A program made the position numbers and the translations under genes. The notes below the pieces were generated by a model. That model had not been told where the DNA came from. It saw only the letters and a list, made by a program, of their open reading frames with translations, and did not search any database. Shown one piece after another: positions 32,535 to 45,800 of a stretch of 64,000 nt of DNA. Each line of letters begins with the position of its first letter. Within the stretch, counting starts at the first letter, position 1. The stretch is from Liopterus haemorrhoidalis (Eukaryota > Arthropoda > Insecta > Coleoptera > Dytiscidae): positions 32,776,731 to 32,840,730 of the forward strand of contig OZ020618.1 of assembly GCA_963971575.1 (NCBI GenBank). The letters are read 5' to 3'.

Positions 32535-33107
32535 ATGCAGGAAATGCAGGCCCAGCTGAAGGCGTTGCAGGCTGAGTTGCGGGATATGCAGGCCCAGAAG
32601 GCAGCCAAGATAGCCGCGACTGCAGGAAGCGAGACCGGTGAGTCAGCGATACGCGGCGGAGTATCCAGCTTCAGAGCGGGAGCTTACATCCTGGACCCCT
32701 TCGATCCCGATGACCGTGAGGCCAATGTCGACATCTGGTTGGCTCGCATCGACCAGCTGGGGTGTGTACACGGGTGGACCGAGTACGAGAAATCCCTGTA
32801 CATGCAGGCGAAGCTGAGGGGAGAAGCCAGAGCGTGGTTCAATCGGCTTCTCAAGTACGACCACACCTGGGCGGAGTGGAAGATCATGCTGAAGACGGCG
32901 TTCCCTCAACAGCATGACTTTGCGAAGATGCTGCGCGAGCTACTGGCACGGCAAAAGGTTCCCGGGGAGAGTCTTGCTCGCTACTATCGGGCGAAGCTTG
33001 CCATGTGCGAGCGTGTGGGCATTACAGGTGAGCGAGCAATCTCCTGCATCATCGACGGCCTCCCACTTGCGATGCAGTTGAATGCTAGGGCATTCGGCGG
33101 AGGGTAG
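32535..33107 (+). pseudogene. gag: Gag capsid region, truncated (copy C)
   Basis: 190 codons, same truncation as copy A. Differs from A by D27A, D51Y, I90M and P104R-type changes; at the last two it agrees with B and D. Confidence 0.88.
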
Positions 33108-33302
33108 CAGTCCGAGGCAACGGCGAGGGCCAACCGGCACCCGGCGATGGACGGTTGGAGACGCTGCTACAACTGCCAAGAGGTGGGGACCCACGTGAGC
33201 CGCGAGTGTCCGAGGCCTCGCACGCAGCGGTGCCGCGACAGTGTGGCGAGGAAGGGCATTGGGCCATGGATTGTCCTGGCCAACGTCGCGGACCACAGGT
33301 AA
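33108..33302 (+). pseudogene. gag: Gag zinc-knuckle remnant (copy C)
   Basis: Same frame as gag after the TAG, first knuckle at 33165-33209, second knuckle split by the extra CG as in the other copies. Confidence 0.8.
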
Positions 33303-34165
33303 GCTTGGTGGATGCCGCGAACAGCTACAAAAAGTGGATGAAGACCAGCGCCGGCGTGCCGCTGAGAGCCTTCATCGACACGGGTAGTGTCCACGACCTC
33401 ATCACGGAGGAATGTGCACGGCGTTTGCAGTGTACGCTGTCTGCAAATGGGCAGCAGTTACATGGATTCGGTGGAGGGATGACTTGGACCTTAGGTAAGG
33501 TCGAGCTGTCCGTCATCATAGACGGTGCCGGTGTCAAGATGCACCCGTTGGTGGTGACATGTGGATTGTCGGGAGCCGACATACTGATAGGGCAGCCAAC
33601 GCTCTCGTCAGGCGAGGTGGTCCTACTTGTGCGGGACGGCACGGTGAGCCTATCGCGAGAGGAAAACTTCCTCCAAAAGCTGGCGTTGGAGGATGATGAC
33701 CTGGACGAGCCATGGCAGCAGAAGTTGGAAGTACGGCTCATCGAGGATGCCTGGCTTCTACCCAACGACGACCAGAGCCCAGCAGTCACGGTGGATGGAC
33801 TGCCTGAAGGTGCGTTCCTGCTCGTCAAGGAACGGACGGTCCGGCGACACACCTCTGAACTTATCGTAAAGGGGGCACTTTTGGGGCCAGGGAACATGAA
33901 GATGAGAATCTGGAATCAGAGTCTCAGGGGCGTTATCTGGCCCACCAAACACCCGCTGGCGCGCGGCTTTGTTATCTTTCCAGATAAAGACCCGGAACCG
34001 GTGAACTCGGTGAGTATCATTAATAATAAATTAAGCTTTGCAGATGTCAAGGTGGGTGATATCGCTGAAAGTGAAAGGAGCGAATTGGAAGCGCTCTTGT
34101 CACGGTTGCAAAATTGCTTCTCGAGTGGGGATGAAGATTTGGGGCTCACCCACTTGGGGAAATGA
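33234..34165 (+). pseudogene. pol: Gag end and aspartic protease (copy C)
   Basis: DTGS encoded at 33377-33388; protein the same as copy A, with the same ATGA overlap to the RT frame. Confidence 0.88.
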
Positions 34166-34599
34166 GAATCCAGTTAACCACGCGTACACCGATATACCAC
34201 CGCCCGTACAGGCTGTCACGCGCAGAGAGGGAAACGGTGAAACAAAAAGTGCAGACGCTACTTAACAGCAGGGCCATACGAGAGTCTGAATCGGAGTACG
34301 CAAGCCCCATCGTACTTGTCCCAAAAGTAAACGGCGGACGTCGGATGTGCGTTGACAATCGCGCACTAAATAAGGTAACTGTGAAAGATCGACATCCGAT
34401 GCCACTGGTGGAGGATGAATTCACCAAGTTAGCGGGTAAGTGTTATTATAGTACACTTGATTTAGCCCAAGGTTATCACCAAGTCCCTATGCATGTGGAC
34501 TCTGTACATAAAACTGCATTTATTACTCCGGATGGTCACTATGAGTGGTTAAGAGTCCCCTTCGGGCTCGTAATGCCCCAGCTCTCTTCCAGAAGGTAG
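34162..34599 (+). pseudogene. pol: Reverse transcriptase, N-terminal part (copy C)
   Basis: Same as copy A: motif 1 intact, frame lost near 34569-34572 by one missing base. Confidence 0.9.
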
Positions 34600-34895
34600 T
34601 ACAGCGAATGCTGAAGGGTATTCCCAGTGACCAGGTGCTGGCTTACATGGACGACCTGCTGATACCCTCCGAGAGCATAGCTGGCGGGCTCCGTCAGTTG
34701 GAGGAGGTGCTACAATCGGTGGCAAGAGCCGGATTGAAATTAAACTTAGCTAAATGCTCTTTCTTACAAAACAAGGTAACATATCTGGGCCACGACATAA
34801 GCGGCGGCGGTATCCGACCTGGAGAGCGCAAAATCACGGCGGTAAGCGACTTTCCTGTACCCAGAAATGTACATGGCGTAAGACAGTTCTTAGGC
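34572..34895 (+). pseudogene. pol: Reverse transcriptase, YMDD part (copy C)
   Basis: YMDD encoded at 34644-34655; homology ends at TTAA 34896-34899. Confidence 0.9.
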
Positions 34896-34899
34896 TTAA

Positions 34900-35659
34900 G
34901 ACGGCGCACAACCCTATAGTCCTCAATAGTTTCTTATACAAAACTAATAATCGGAAATAAAATGAATAACAATCTATATATCAAAATTTGCAGCGAATTT
35001 TTATCTATCTAATAGGATATTTTTAATTGTAGAAAAAACTGTTAGGTAGTTGTAAATAAGCAAATTAAATTATAGACGCCATCTTGTAAACCAATCGACG
35101 CATATTTGCGTACGATGCGGCAAATTGTACCTAAAGCTTCATTCTACAAATATGATTGTAGCTATTTTGTTGTATTGTGAAAATTACTTATAGTTATTGT
35201 ACTTGGTAATCTATTTTTGCCGCTCTCTTGAATCTGCGGTGGTTTTCAAAATGGGTGTTACGGGTAAAAATGATTTATTTTTTGTGAAGAATACGGGTAC
35301 CAAGTGGCATTCTATTATCTTTAAGTATAATATTTTTCGACCAAGGCTCTAAACTATAAGTAATCAAGTCGAAAAAAAATTGACGTATTATTTGAACATT
35401 TCTACACAAAACTATGTAAAAATAAAAGTTATTCGAAACCCACAAATAGATTTAAAAAATTACAGAACAATATCGCTGATGTCTATTTTTAAGTTATTGA
35501 GCGATAATATTTTTACAATAAATGTTTCTACAATTAAAACTATCATATTAGATAAATACAAATTCGGTGCAAAATTTGATGTATAGGTTGAGAGTAATTT
35601 TATTTCAGATTGTTAGTTTTGTATAAGAAACTAGTAACCTCCGGGGGTTATACGCAGCC
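34900..35659. mobile_element. TTAA-flanked TIR element in RT (copy C)
   Basis: Same 760-bp insert between TTAA 34896-34899 and 35660-35663; the internal small frame carries the TAG seen in copy A. Confidence 0.8.
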
Positions 35660-36940
35660 TTAACGAGTTATTTCAGGAAATTCATACCGAACTTTGCTGT
35701 TGTAGCTAAACCATTAACTGAACTGACCAAGAAGCAGACTACGTGGCAGTGGGGCGACAGCCAAGCCGAGACGTTCGCAAAGCTGAAGCAGCTGCTGGTG
35801 GAACGACCGGTGTTGGCACTGTACCATAGTCATGCAGAGACGGAGATACATACAGACGCCTGTCCGAGCGGCTTGGGTGGAATCCTATTGCAGAAACAAA
35901 ACGACGGATCCTTGCGGCCGGTGCTCTACTTCAGCAGGGTAACCACACCAGCCGAACAGAAGTACCATAGCTTTGAGTTAGAGACGTTGGCGCTCGTGGA
36001 AACGGTAAAACGTTTCCGGGTATATCTGGTGGGTATACATTTTAAGGCTATCACCGATTGTACTTCTGTGCAAGCTACCATGCTTAAACGATACCTGGTG
36101 CCCCGCATCGCTCGTTGGTGGATGACTCTACAAGAGTACGACATGGAAGTAGAGTACAGGCCGGGAGCCAGGATACAGCATGTTGACGCGCTGAGCCGTA
36201 ACCCCGTCTCAGTGAACCTGGTGCAGATCCACGATGATGATTGGTTTCTGACAGTTCAGCTGCAGGACGAGAAGGCGCACTCGATTGTAGAGGCGCTGCA
36301 GACAGGTACAGCTGACAAAGGTATTGTTAACGACTTTAAATTACAGGACGGGCGGTTGTACAGCAAGACGCTGCTGGGTGATCGACTGTATGTCCCGGCG
36401 ATGGCAAGATTCAGTCTACTACGAAAACATCATGATGATGTTGGTCACCCCGGCGTTGAGCGTTGCTTAAAATTAATAAAGGAAACTTACTGGTTTCCCA
36501 AAATGGGGCGTTTCACAAAGAAATACGTCCAAGCGTGCATGAACTGTGCGTTCAGCAAAGGGAGTTATGGCAGAGCGGAGGGTCTGCTACACCCCATTGA
36601 GAAGAAGGCAATCCCCTTCGACACGGTGCACGTCGACCATCTGGGACCTTTTGCACGAAGTGTACGCGGGTACTCTTACGTACTCATGGTGGTGGACGCG
36701 TTCACCAAATACACCCTCGCAAGAGCAACGCGCACTCTGAAGTCTACAGAGGTGATTACTATACTTAAAGAGATTTTCAGCGAGTTCGGATATCCGAAGC
36801 GTGTGATCTCCGACAGAGGGTTGGCGTTTACCAGTAAAGTATTTACTGAGTTCTTAACAAGCACGGCGTGCGGCACGTATGTAATGCCATTGCGACCCCA
36901 AGGGCGAACGGACAAGTCGAAAGACAGAACCGTACTATAG
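35660..36940 (+). pseudogene. pol: RNase H and integrase N-terminal/core (copy C)
   Basis: Protein the same as in copies A, B and D, including the frame break before the catalytic Glu. Confidence 0.92.
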
Positions 36941-37569
36941 TGGAAGCGATCGGCGCAATGACTGCAGATGAGTCCCGGTGGGACGAGACACTGCCCGACA
37001 TTGTGTGGGGTATGAATAACTGTGTAAACAAGAGTACGGGGTACTCGCCTGTTGAGATGATGTTTACACGAAAGAGTGGTGCCATTGCGGAACTCTCTGA
37101 CGGTGTCCAGAGCGCAAATGCCCCGGCGGAGGCTGAGTTCCATGAACCACGGCGAGAGGTTACACGGCATCGCCGGCGAGCGGCTGAGAAGCTGAATAAC
37201 GTCAGCGAGACTATGAGAGCTTGTTTTAATAAAAGACGAAAAACGGCGACCTGCTACAAACCCGGTGACTTGGTCTTGTGGCGTAATGCAAGTACATGCC
37301 ACGGCGACAAGGGCGTGAACATAAAACTGTTGAATAAATTTAATGGCCCCTATAAAGTAACGGCAATACTGGGGAACGACCGATACAAAATATCCTCCGT
37401 CAAAGGCGTCAGGGGATATAAAAATTTCACCGTGACGGTAGCTGCTGATTCACTACGGCGATATCACAGCACCATGGCAGAGCATGAGCTCAGTGCCGAC
37501 CAGGATGATCAACACACAGGTATCCAGGAGACTGATCGACAGGACTTGATCGACCTCCTGGAGGGGTAA
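36868..37569 (+). pseudogene. pol: Integrase C-terminal part (copy C)
   Basis: 233-codon frame with the catalytic Glu codon at 36919 and the GPY/F module. Confidence 0.9.
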
Positions 37570-37618
37570 GGTTAAGGTAAGAATTAATGGGGACATTAAT
37601 TGTTGCAGGACGGCCGAG

Positions 37619-37877
37619 TGTTAGGGAGTTTTTCAAAGAGGGCGCGCTGAGCAATGGCGTGGCGGCAGCACCATACAGGCGGTCGGTATTGTGTCCCGCG
37701 CTTGTATCGGCGTAGGAAGAAGAAAGGAAGTCACATGATGATTCTATTCTATCTACGACGTTGGACTGAATCGCTCGGCGTGTACTCGCTTATATTTTGG
37801 TGTTTAGTATTATACATTTATGTTTGATAAATAAATGATATGTTAGATTGAACGTTTATTATTTTATCGTCCTAACA
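37619..37877 (+). repeat. 3' LTR (copy C)
   Basis: 259 bp, TGTTAGG to CCTAACA, as in copy A. Confidence 0.7.
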
Positions 37878-40800
37878 ATATTTTTTCACGGATTCCTCAG
37901 TATCTCTTAGGACAGATGAGATATCGACTAGGTTTTTGCTTATAAAAGTTACCCGTGCCAATGTTTAGAAACAAACTACTAATTTTATTTGTAATTAGTA
38001 TGAACCTCTAACGGGGTGAATCTACACCTGAGGAGAGAGTCAGCAATGTGATCTATAAAGAACTATGACTTATTATAATTGCACGATGATGGCAAACCGT
38101 CAATAACCGTAGCGAAGCACGGGTACTCAGCTAGTATTTTTATATTAGGTCACAAACATGAGTGTCCTTTTTTTTGCAATAGATTTGAATATACTTTTCT
38201 TTTGTTACAGGTGAAGGCAGTATCATTATGAACCAATTTTCAGAGAATAAACTACTAGTTTAACATTTTTTTTGTTATATATGTGTCATAATAGACTATT
38301 ATATTTTTGCTTATGCAAAACCCGAAGTGATGGTTATTTGTGTTCTAATATTTTAATTTTCATGGATAAAAGTTTTTTTTTACTAAAATATGTCTTTTAT
38401 GTACTCATAAATTCATCAAAAACACCAAAAAAATCACAAAATACATTTATGTTATTTTAACAACTAATTAAAAATTGGGTCACTTTTGACCCCACCATAG
38501 TAGTTATGATAGTGTAAATGAACGATAGTAGTACAAGGTTAAGTATATATTTTTTCCCTGTATAATTTTTTTTTTTTTTTTGTAATAAATAATAAAAAAT
38601 TATTTTTCAATAAGTTTATTTTCTTTTTTTTTTTGCTTTTCACTTTTTATTTCGATCAATTTGACATATAAATATAAATCAACTGAAAAAATCTGAACAC
38701 ATTTTTTATGGGGGTGCGGGAGCTTATTTTCACATTCAACTAGTCAGTCTGAAGCCAACAGCTGTAGCCAGTAGTCGCAATCGCACACATGTTATATTAT
38801 CATACTTTTGTACTATTAATTCTATCTTCAATAAATTTAATTAATAATTAAAACCGAATAATCAAACCCCACCATAGAATCCCACAACTTATGGAGGCTC
38901 ACCGGGGATCGTGTCGCGTGTTTGAGAAGGTTTTTTTTTAAAAAAGAGTGAAATAAAAGTTGTTAAAATCGCGAAGAAACAAAACGAACATACTATCAGG
39001 TTTTACCGCCGATTGTAAACTTGTAAGTAATTGAAATTATACATACGAAACAAAACTTGGTGTCATTAGTGGAAAGTTGGGGTTTTGCGGGGCCCTTCAG
39101 AAGTCGAGGCCCAGTGCGCGCGCCCGGTTCGCCCGCCGTTAAATCCGCCTCTGAGAGTTGTAAGTAAAATGAAAGTTATGTGAGAAACAGTGAGTAAAAA
39201 GTGGAGAGAAAGTAATAAAAGTGGAGAAAGAACAATTAAATTGGAAAATATGAAGTAAATGAACAAAAGAAATATAAACAGAGGAGAAAACAGTAAAGTG
39301 TAAACGTTAAGCGCTAAAGTAAAACAATAATAAAGAAGTGAAGTGTACAAAGAATTAAAGAAAACATAAGATAAATTAAAAATCGTGAACAGTTTCCCGC
39401 CTGCCTGCGACCTTGAACGGCAAACAGACAACAAGCGATAACGCACACCTGCATGTCATAAACAACAGCCGGTTTGCAATAACAATTTGGTAGTTTTAGG
39501 GTTTTGTAGGTATGACCAAAAAACCCTTATACCGTCATTTTGTCGTCTGTCAGTTCGGTAAAAATTGTAGCCAAACTGCTAAACCTAGAGAGTTGAAATT
39601 TGGTATGCTTATACAACCCTTTGACTCGCACATAGGAAAAATACTAAAACATATCCCCCTAAAAATATATTTGTGCTCATCGAAAAAAAATATATTTTTT
39701 TAAATTCTGTGTAGGGTATCAAATGAAAGCCCTTAGTAAGTGGATTAACGGTCAAAATTTTATTTTTGCAAAATAAATTATTTTGACGCGATTTTTGCCA
39801 AAATTGTGCAAAATAATTTGTTTGTACCACACCCAGTAGTTTAAACTAAAAATCTGAAAAAGTTCTAAGTAATGTAATTTTGTGTGAACCGGAATAGTAC
39901 AACAGGAATTTTTGATTTCAGATTATGTTGTCGGAAAATAACGCATTTTTTATGTTTTTAACTAAAATATGTTAAATATTTAATTCGCTATGTAACACAG
40001 TAGATAAGTAGGCATTCGTAGCGTTGTGCGTTTAGTCCTTTATTTGTGATTTGCAAACTAGAGTTCGAATCCTGTCAATTTTAATTACCGACCGCCAACA
40101 TATATAAGGGAGGTATTGTGATCATACCGATTTTGACATTTCGCGATTTCAATGGATCTCCACGAATTGAGATCCCTACATAACGTTTTGACTATTTTTA
40201 GCATGATGTCTGTCGGTCTGTCTGTTTGTCCGTCTGTCTTTCCGTCTGTCTGTGTACACGTGTAGAGCAAATTCGGCTGAAAGGATTTTTATGAAACTTC
40301 ATATTTAAACTTCTGCTATCAATGGCACGAGTTGATCAACTTTTGGTAAAAATCGGTTGACTAAAAGTAGGAGTTTACTCGTGTCGATTTTAAGATTTTT
40401 CGAAAAAATTTATTGAACAAAAGTTGCTATAAAAGCAATAATTAATATATTTTATTTGAGACGTTTTTCGATAAAACGAAAAATTAGGAATAATTTCTGT
40501 AAAATTTTTCGAAATTTTTTCCAAGTCTCAATTTTTTCATACTTATATGTAACGTTTGCATGGTCATGATAAATAATATCTCTGTTAGAAAATATTAGGC
40601 CAAGTTATTTCTACTCTACTGCTAGAATGTAATTTATATAAGTACTTTATGATAGCGGTCGGTCCTGTGGTGGCCACAGCGGATTTTTTTTGTTTTTTTT
40701 TTTGCATTTTTATTTTGTTTAAATTATTTTGTCAAAATTCTAGTTATATTTTGGTAAATGTTCAGGATATTTTTGCAAAGTTTGTAGGTTAACACGTAGA

Positions 40801-41078
40801 AATTTTGCTCCGTGTTAAGAGTGAAATTTTGATAGTTTTATGTTGAATTTATTTTGTGAAGTTCTCATAGATCTGTGCAATAATTTTTAGTGTTTGTTTT
40901 TCTCTTCTTATGTCAGAAGAAGGGAATTGCATTAGTGAAATATTACATTTTATTCGTTCAAATTTCTAATATACATTATTTTGAAATTTAACTGTGTTAA
41001 AAGTGGTCCAAACCTGTGCGAACATAATTATAGTTGCTTGACGCTCTTTACTGCCCCTGATTAAGTGGCATATGCAAT
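37878..41078. mobile_element. Nested-repeat tail of unit C
   Basis: Same series as 5443-8640. Helitron-like CTAG at 38131-38134, candidate exon 38211-38263, hAT-like end 39071-39153, repeat R1 from 39497 with tRNA-like module 40017-40076, then the LINE 5' region. Confidence 0.6.
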
Positions 41079-42023
41079 TTGCATTACTTAGGTGCTGTAA
41101 AAGTGGCCAAGATCAGTTCTTACAGGGGTTTATTTACAATTAGCTCCGATTGTGGTGGAAAGGTCAGCGCTAGGGCGCCAGGTGTCCTTTGTTCGGGCTC
41201 TTGTGGACAATATTACCACGGAAAGTGTGTTCGTCTGTCAGCTGAAACTCTAAAACTCCTTGACGGGATTAAAGGAGCGCAATGGATCTGTAACGATTGC
41301 CAGTCTGCAGACGCCAATAAATCAATAATTATTGATAACGAAGAACTTTCTGGAAATCTTAATCATCCAGCTATTGTCCAAGCCATCGAAAATATTAAGA
41401 TTGATTTCAACAATAAATATGAAGAGCTAAAAGTATTAATTATTGAAAAAAACACCATAATTGAAAATCTTACGACTGAAAATATAGCACTTAAAAAGGA
41501 AGTAGCGGATTTAGGCTCTAGACTAGATAATCTGGATCAGTACTCTAGAAGAAACAATCTGGAGATTCAAGGGGTCCCGGAAAAGAAGAACGAAAATCTG
41601 TTAGATGTCATTCAGCATATTGGAGCATTCATTGAATGTCCAGTGTCCCCCAATGATATTGATGCTATCCACAGAGTTCCATTTTTTAATAAAAACAAAC
41701 AGGGTCCTAGAAATATTATAATAAAACTAAAATCTAGATTATTTAAGCAAAGATTTTTAGCGTACTCCAAAACAGTAATTAAAAAAAATAGAACATCTGG
41801 TAAACAATTAAGTATTAATGTTCCTACGATTTCATCTGGTCTGTATGTGAACGAGCATTTGACAAATAAAAACAAACTTTTACTAAATAAGGCGAAATTG
41901 TTTGGTAGGGAGAATAATATTGAGTATATTTGGGTTCAGGATTGTAAGGTTCTGCCGCGTAAAAATTCAAACTCGCGAATTTTTCAAATACATACCGAAG
42001 AGTGTTTAGCCAAATTAAATTAA
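41079..42023 (+). pseudogene. LINE ORF1 with damaged PHD finger (unit C)
   Basis: 314 codons identical to the unit A protein, including the 19-bp loss of start codon and first zinc ligand. Confidence 0.82.
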
Positions 42024-42097
42024 ATTAAAACCTCTTATTTTTCTTTCTATTAACTGTCTCGTTGCATTACCATTAGATTTCATAATATACTGATTAT

Positions 42098-42648
42098 ATG
42101 TTAGATGTGAACTCACTGAAAATATATTACCAAAATGTTCGTGGATTACGCACAAAAGTTACTAATTTTTTCCAAGCTTCTTCTGTACCTGATTACCACA
42201 TTATTTGTCTTACTGAAACTTGGTTGAACGGTAATATTGGTAGTCATGAACTATTTAGTAATAATTTCCAAGTGTTTAGGCGGGATAGGGATAGGCATAC
42301 TTCCCATAAGTCAGACGGCGGAGGCTCTCTTATTGCAATCAGCTCATTTTTACAAGTTGCTGAGCGGCCTGACTGGCAAACTAACGTTTTGGAAGAAGTA
42401 TGGATATCCATTGCTCTGCCAAATGGTAAAAATAAAATTCATATATGTTGTGTCTACATACCAGACTATATTGATATCTGTAAACTTAATGTATTCACTG
42501 AAAATGTAACCAAAATTATCAATGACAATCTCCAGGATTCTGTTATTATAGTAGGTGATTTTAATTTAGCTAATATTGTATGGTCACGTGACGAATACTT
42601 TAACTTTCTGACGCCTTCATTACCCTCTGACAAAAAATCATCACTTAT
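42098..42648 (+). pseudogene. LINE ORF2 endonuclease domain, truncated (unit C)
   Basis: Same as unit A, ending at the inverted arm; the nominal frame runs on through TA repeats into U2 and stops at 42829. Confidence 0.88.
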
Positions 42649-42708
42649 ATACCTAACTAGATATAAAGACAATATATATATATATATATATATATACATA
42701 CATACATG

Positions 42709-42799
<91 letters not shown>
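42649..42799. repeat. Inverted arm plus long (TA)n closing unit C
   Basis: Inverted arm (42649-42675) and compound TACATACATACATG tract as in unit A, but longer (TA)n, now bordering U2 instead of U1. The compound tract therefore belongs to the LINE copy, not to the neighbouring block. Confidence 0.9.
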
Positions 42800-42801
<2 letters not shown>

Positions 42802-45800
42802 ATGTACCAATGTGGCATCGCATAATTGACCAGTTCATACCATTATAACGTCCAGTGCCAATATGACGTCCTTATATATGGACGTCATATTGTCAGCCTA
42901 TTTAATTATGATTTTTCGTTACCTTGGGTCATCTACTGCTCAAATTTAAAATTTAGCATAGACGCTAAAATGGCTCATAATGAGCGAAAAATCGTATATG
43001 TTAGTTCAGCTTTTTTTCGTTGGCGGCGCTACGGTCGTTGGCGTATATAAAGGAAATATATACACTGCAGTCGTTGTAGGATCCTTGTGGCATCCGAACA
43101 TGTTGCAACACCGCTGTTTATGTTATCAAGTCTAATACTGCATCCAGCGCATGAACCAGTGTTTTTTCCTTGTTCAACTTATAGCTCTCTCGTTCTCTTT
43201 CGACCTTGTTATTTGAAATTATACTTATGATAAAAAACAGCATTTTATAAAAGAACAATTTTTAAATTATTATGATTTATTTTAAATTACAAGAAATATA
43301 CCTTGGAAATATTAAGTATTTAAAAATTGAATTATATATATAAAATAACTATACATTATAAATAAGTCCACTCATTTTTATGCCGCCCGAGGCAAGACAT
43401 GCCTTTAACTTGAAATCTAAATTTTGGCCAAGTTTGTGTTCGATGGAAATGCCAAATCACTAATGGTTGGTTTATATACGGAACAAGAATATGGAATGGG
43501 AAATAAGAATAGTACACAAGAATAAAAAATATGAAACCGTTTATATCGGACATAACATTTCGTCGCTGCGCCTGCGTACTTGCGTTGGCCTGTGTTCAAC
43601 GGTTGTCGTTTGACAGGTTGTTGTGTTTAATATAACCTTTTAAAAAAATTCGTTTTCAGTAAAATAGATTTAGAAGATTTTATAAATTTATTTGCTAGTG
43701 TTTCACACATTATATTGTTGTTTCCAACCTTCTGATCACAGCTGGAAAACATCTGTTGAATTTTTTTTATTACGGCCGACATTTTGACCATTGTGCGCAT
43801 GCTTATCGTCTCTTATTCTTGGAATAGGAATAAAATGTTAAATGTTACCAACTATTCTTGTGTTTAAGTTAAATTTCATTCCTACATAAACCGATATACG
43901 GCGCAGCCATGTTTTAACATCTTGTGTACTATTCTTATTTCCTATTCCTTATTCTTGTTCCGTATATAAACCAACCATAAGTCAGTTTGTTCCAATTTTT
44001 TAGTCGCGACCCCTTTTCCTAACGGACAAGTAGCTTTCGACCCCCCCCCCTGTAAAATTTACATGAAAAAACATTTTTATTCGCCATCAACACACAAAAT
44101 TCTTACCAGATTTTTACAATACTATAGTACACAAACCTTGATTACCAGCGTTAGAAAAAATCTTGTACATAACTCGTGCGATATGCGATATTACAACAAT
44201 TTCCTGATTATACAGAACTCTTCTTTAGCAATTTTAAGATGCATGCTTTATGTAACACAAATCCCACTTTTATATCAATACAACAATAAAAGTAACTCAC
44301 TTCTATTCAATAGCGATTCTTAGTTCAAATTCAACATTGTCAGATTCAGAGACACGGATTTGACATTTGTTACAAACGTTAAATATAAACAAACAGAATT
44401 TTGCCACGCTAAAAATTTAAAAATATAACTTGTTTACACGACCCTCTCACGAATACTTCGCGACCCCGTAGGGGGCCGGGACCCACCGGTTGAGTGCCCC
44501 TGCACGAAGACATAGTTCTGACATCGATGTTCGAAGATAATTTTAATTAGGAATTTCTTTCTGAGCTCGTAACATTTACTGGTAATGTTAATAAAATTCT
44601 CAAAGCCACAAAATTTCTAATATGTGCAATGTAAGCCAATCTGCGCGCTAATGAATGTGAGCGCACTTGAGGATCTTGTTTAGGTAATCAATATTCAACT
44701 CACGCTGTGTAATATAAGTGAAAATAAAAAATATTATAAAAATAATACTCTTGAAATTCTATATAAATTTCTGAGTTTGCCGCCCCTTGCTATTCGGCGC
44801 CCTGGGCAAATGCCCATTTTGTCCTGTTTAGAAAAGCTAATTTATCTTTATTTTCCCTTTTTGTTTTATTTTTATTTTCAGGATTATTGCCTAACTTTAT
44901 ATTTAGTGTTGGGTAAATCATAATCGATTATTGATTACAACATGTAATAATGTACTAGTTCAGTCAATTACAATCACATTGTAGTCAATAATCGTAATCA
45001 TACAATTTGCAAAAACTTGCAAAGCACTTGAAATTAAAAACATCTACGACTAAAGCTAAATCGTCATCATTATGTAATCTTATCATTCGATTGCAATTAC
45101 ATTTTCACTTACTATGGAAACTTGTAAACTATGTATCGCTTAAATTCTAGAACCACTAAAGCGGAAAATCCGAAATATGATATATCAAATAGGGCTTTTT
45201 CAAATTTTTTATCTATACTAATATATATTATCTCCAGTTTGCAAATTACAGGATAAAATATATTGCCTTTTAAGGTACATCAAATGTAATGTTTGTTTAC
45301 TCATACATGAATGTAAAGTCGAATTTAACAATTTAGCGCGGAAAAATTTGTAAGGAAATCACACATTTAAGGAGAATATTTTAACATTTGCGAAAATAAA
45401 TAATAATTCATTGATTTGAAATGAAAGTCTTTTTGTTTGAAACAATCCTAATTGACATAAAGGTGGCTAAATTTAAAATATAATATTTGTAAGATTTCAA
45501 ATCATACTTTAAAAAGAAGAACTAGGTTCTGAATAAAGACAGAACCACATGCGTACATTACCAGTTTCTAGTACTTACAAAAATTTAAAAAATCACTACA
45601 GGTCTATTGCCTACCAACCCCACACCTGAGACAGGTCGGCACATTTGTCTCTTGTATTTTATAGTGAAAAATATTGTCCACAGAATCAACAGACTAACTT
45701 CTTATTTTTCTGGTATATAGATAGCCAAATAGTTACTCTATTTTTCCCAGTTGTCAGATATTTTTTAACTATCACTAAAAAAATTGATGTGAAGTGTGAA

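Larger units (their letters stand above)
32535..37877 (+). mobile_element. Ty3/gypsy retrotransposon, defective copy C
   Basis: A-type copy: it shares with A the 201-bp gag deletion and TAG, the RT frameshift and the unbroken IVLVPK motif. A few gag substitutions separate it from A. No 5' LTR. Confidence 0.93.

Noticed and set aside
42466..42829. Frames encoding long Tyr-Ile repeats on both strands
   Set aside because: Direct translation of (TA)n; no coding meaning.
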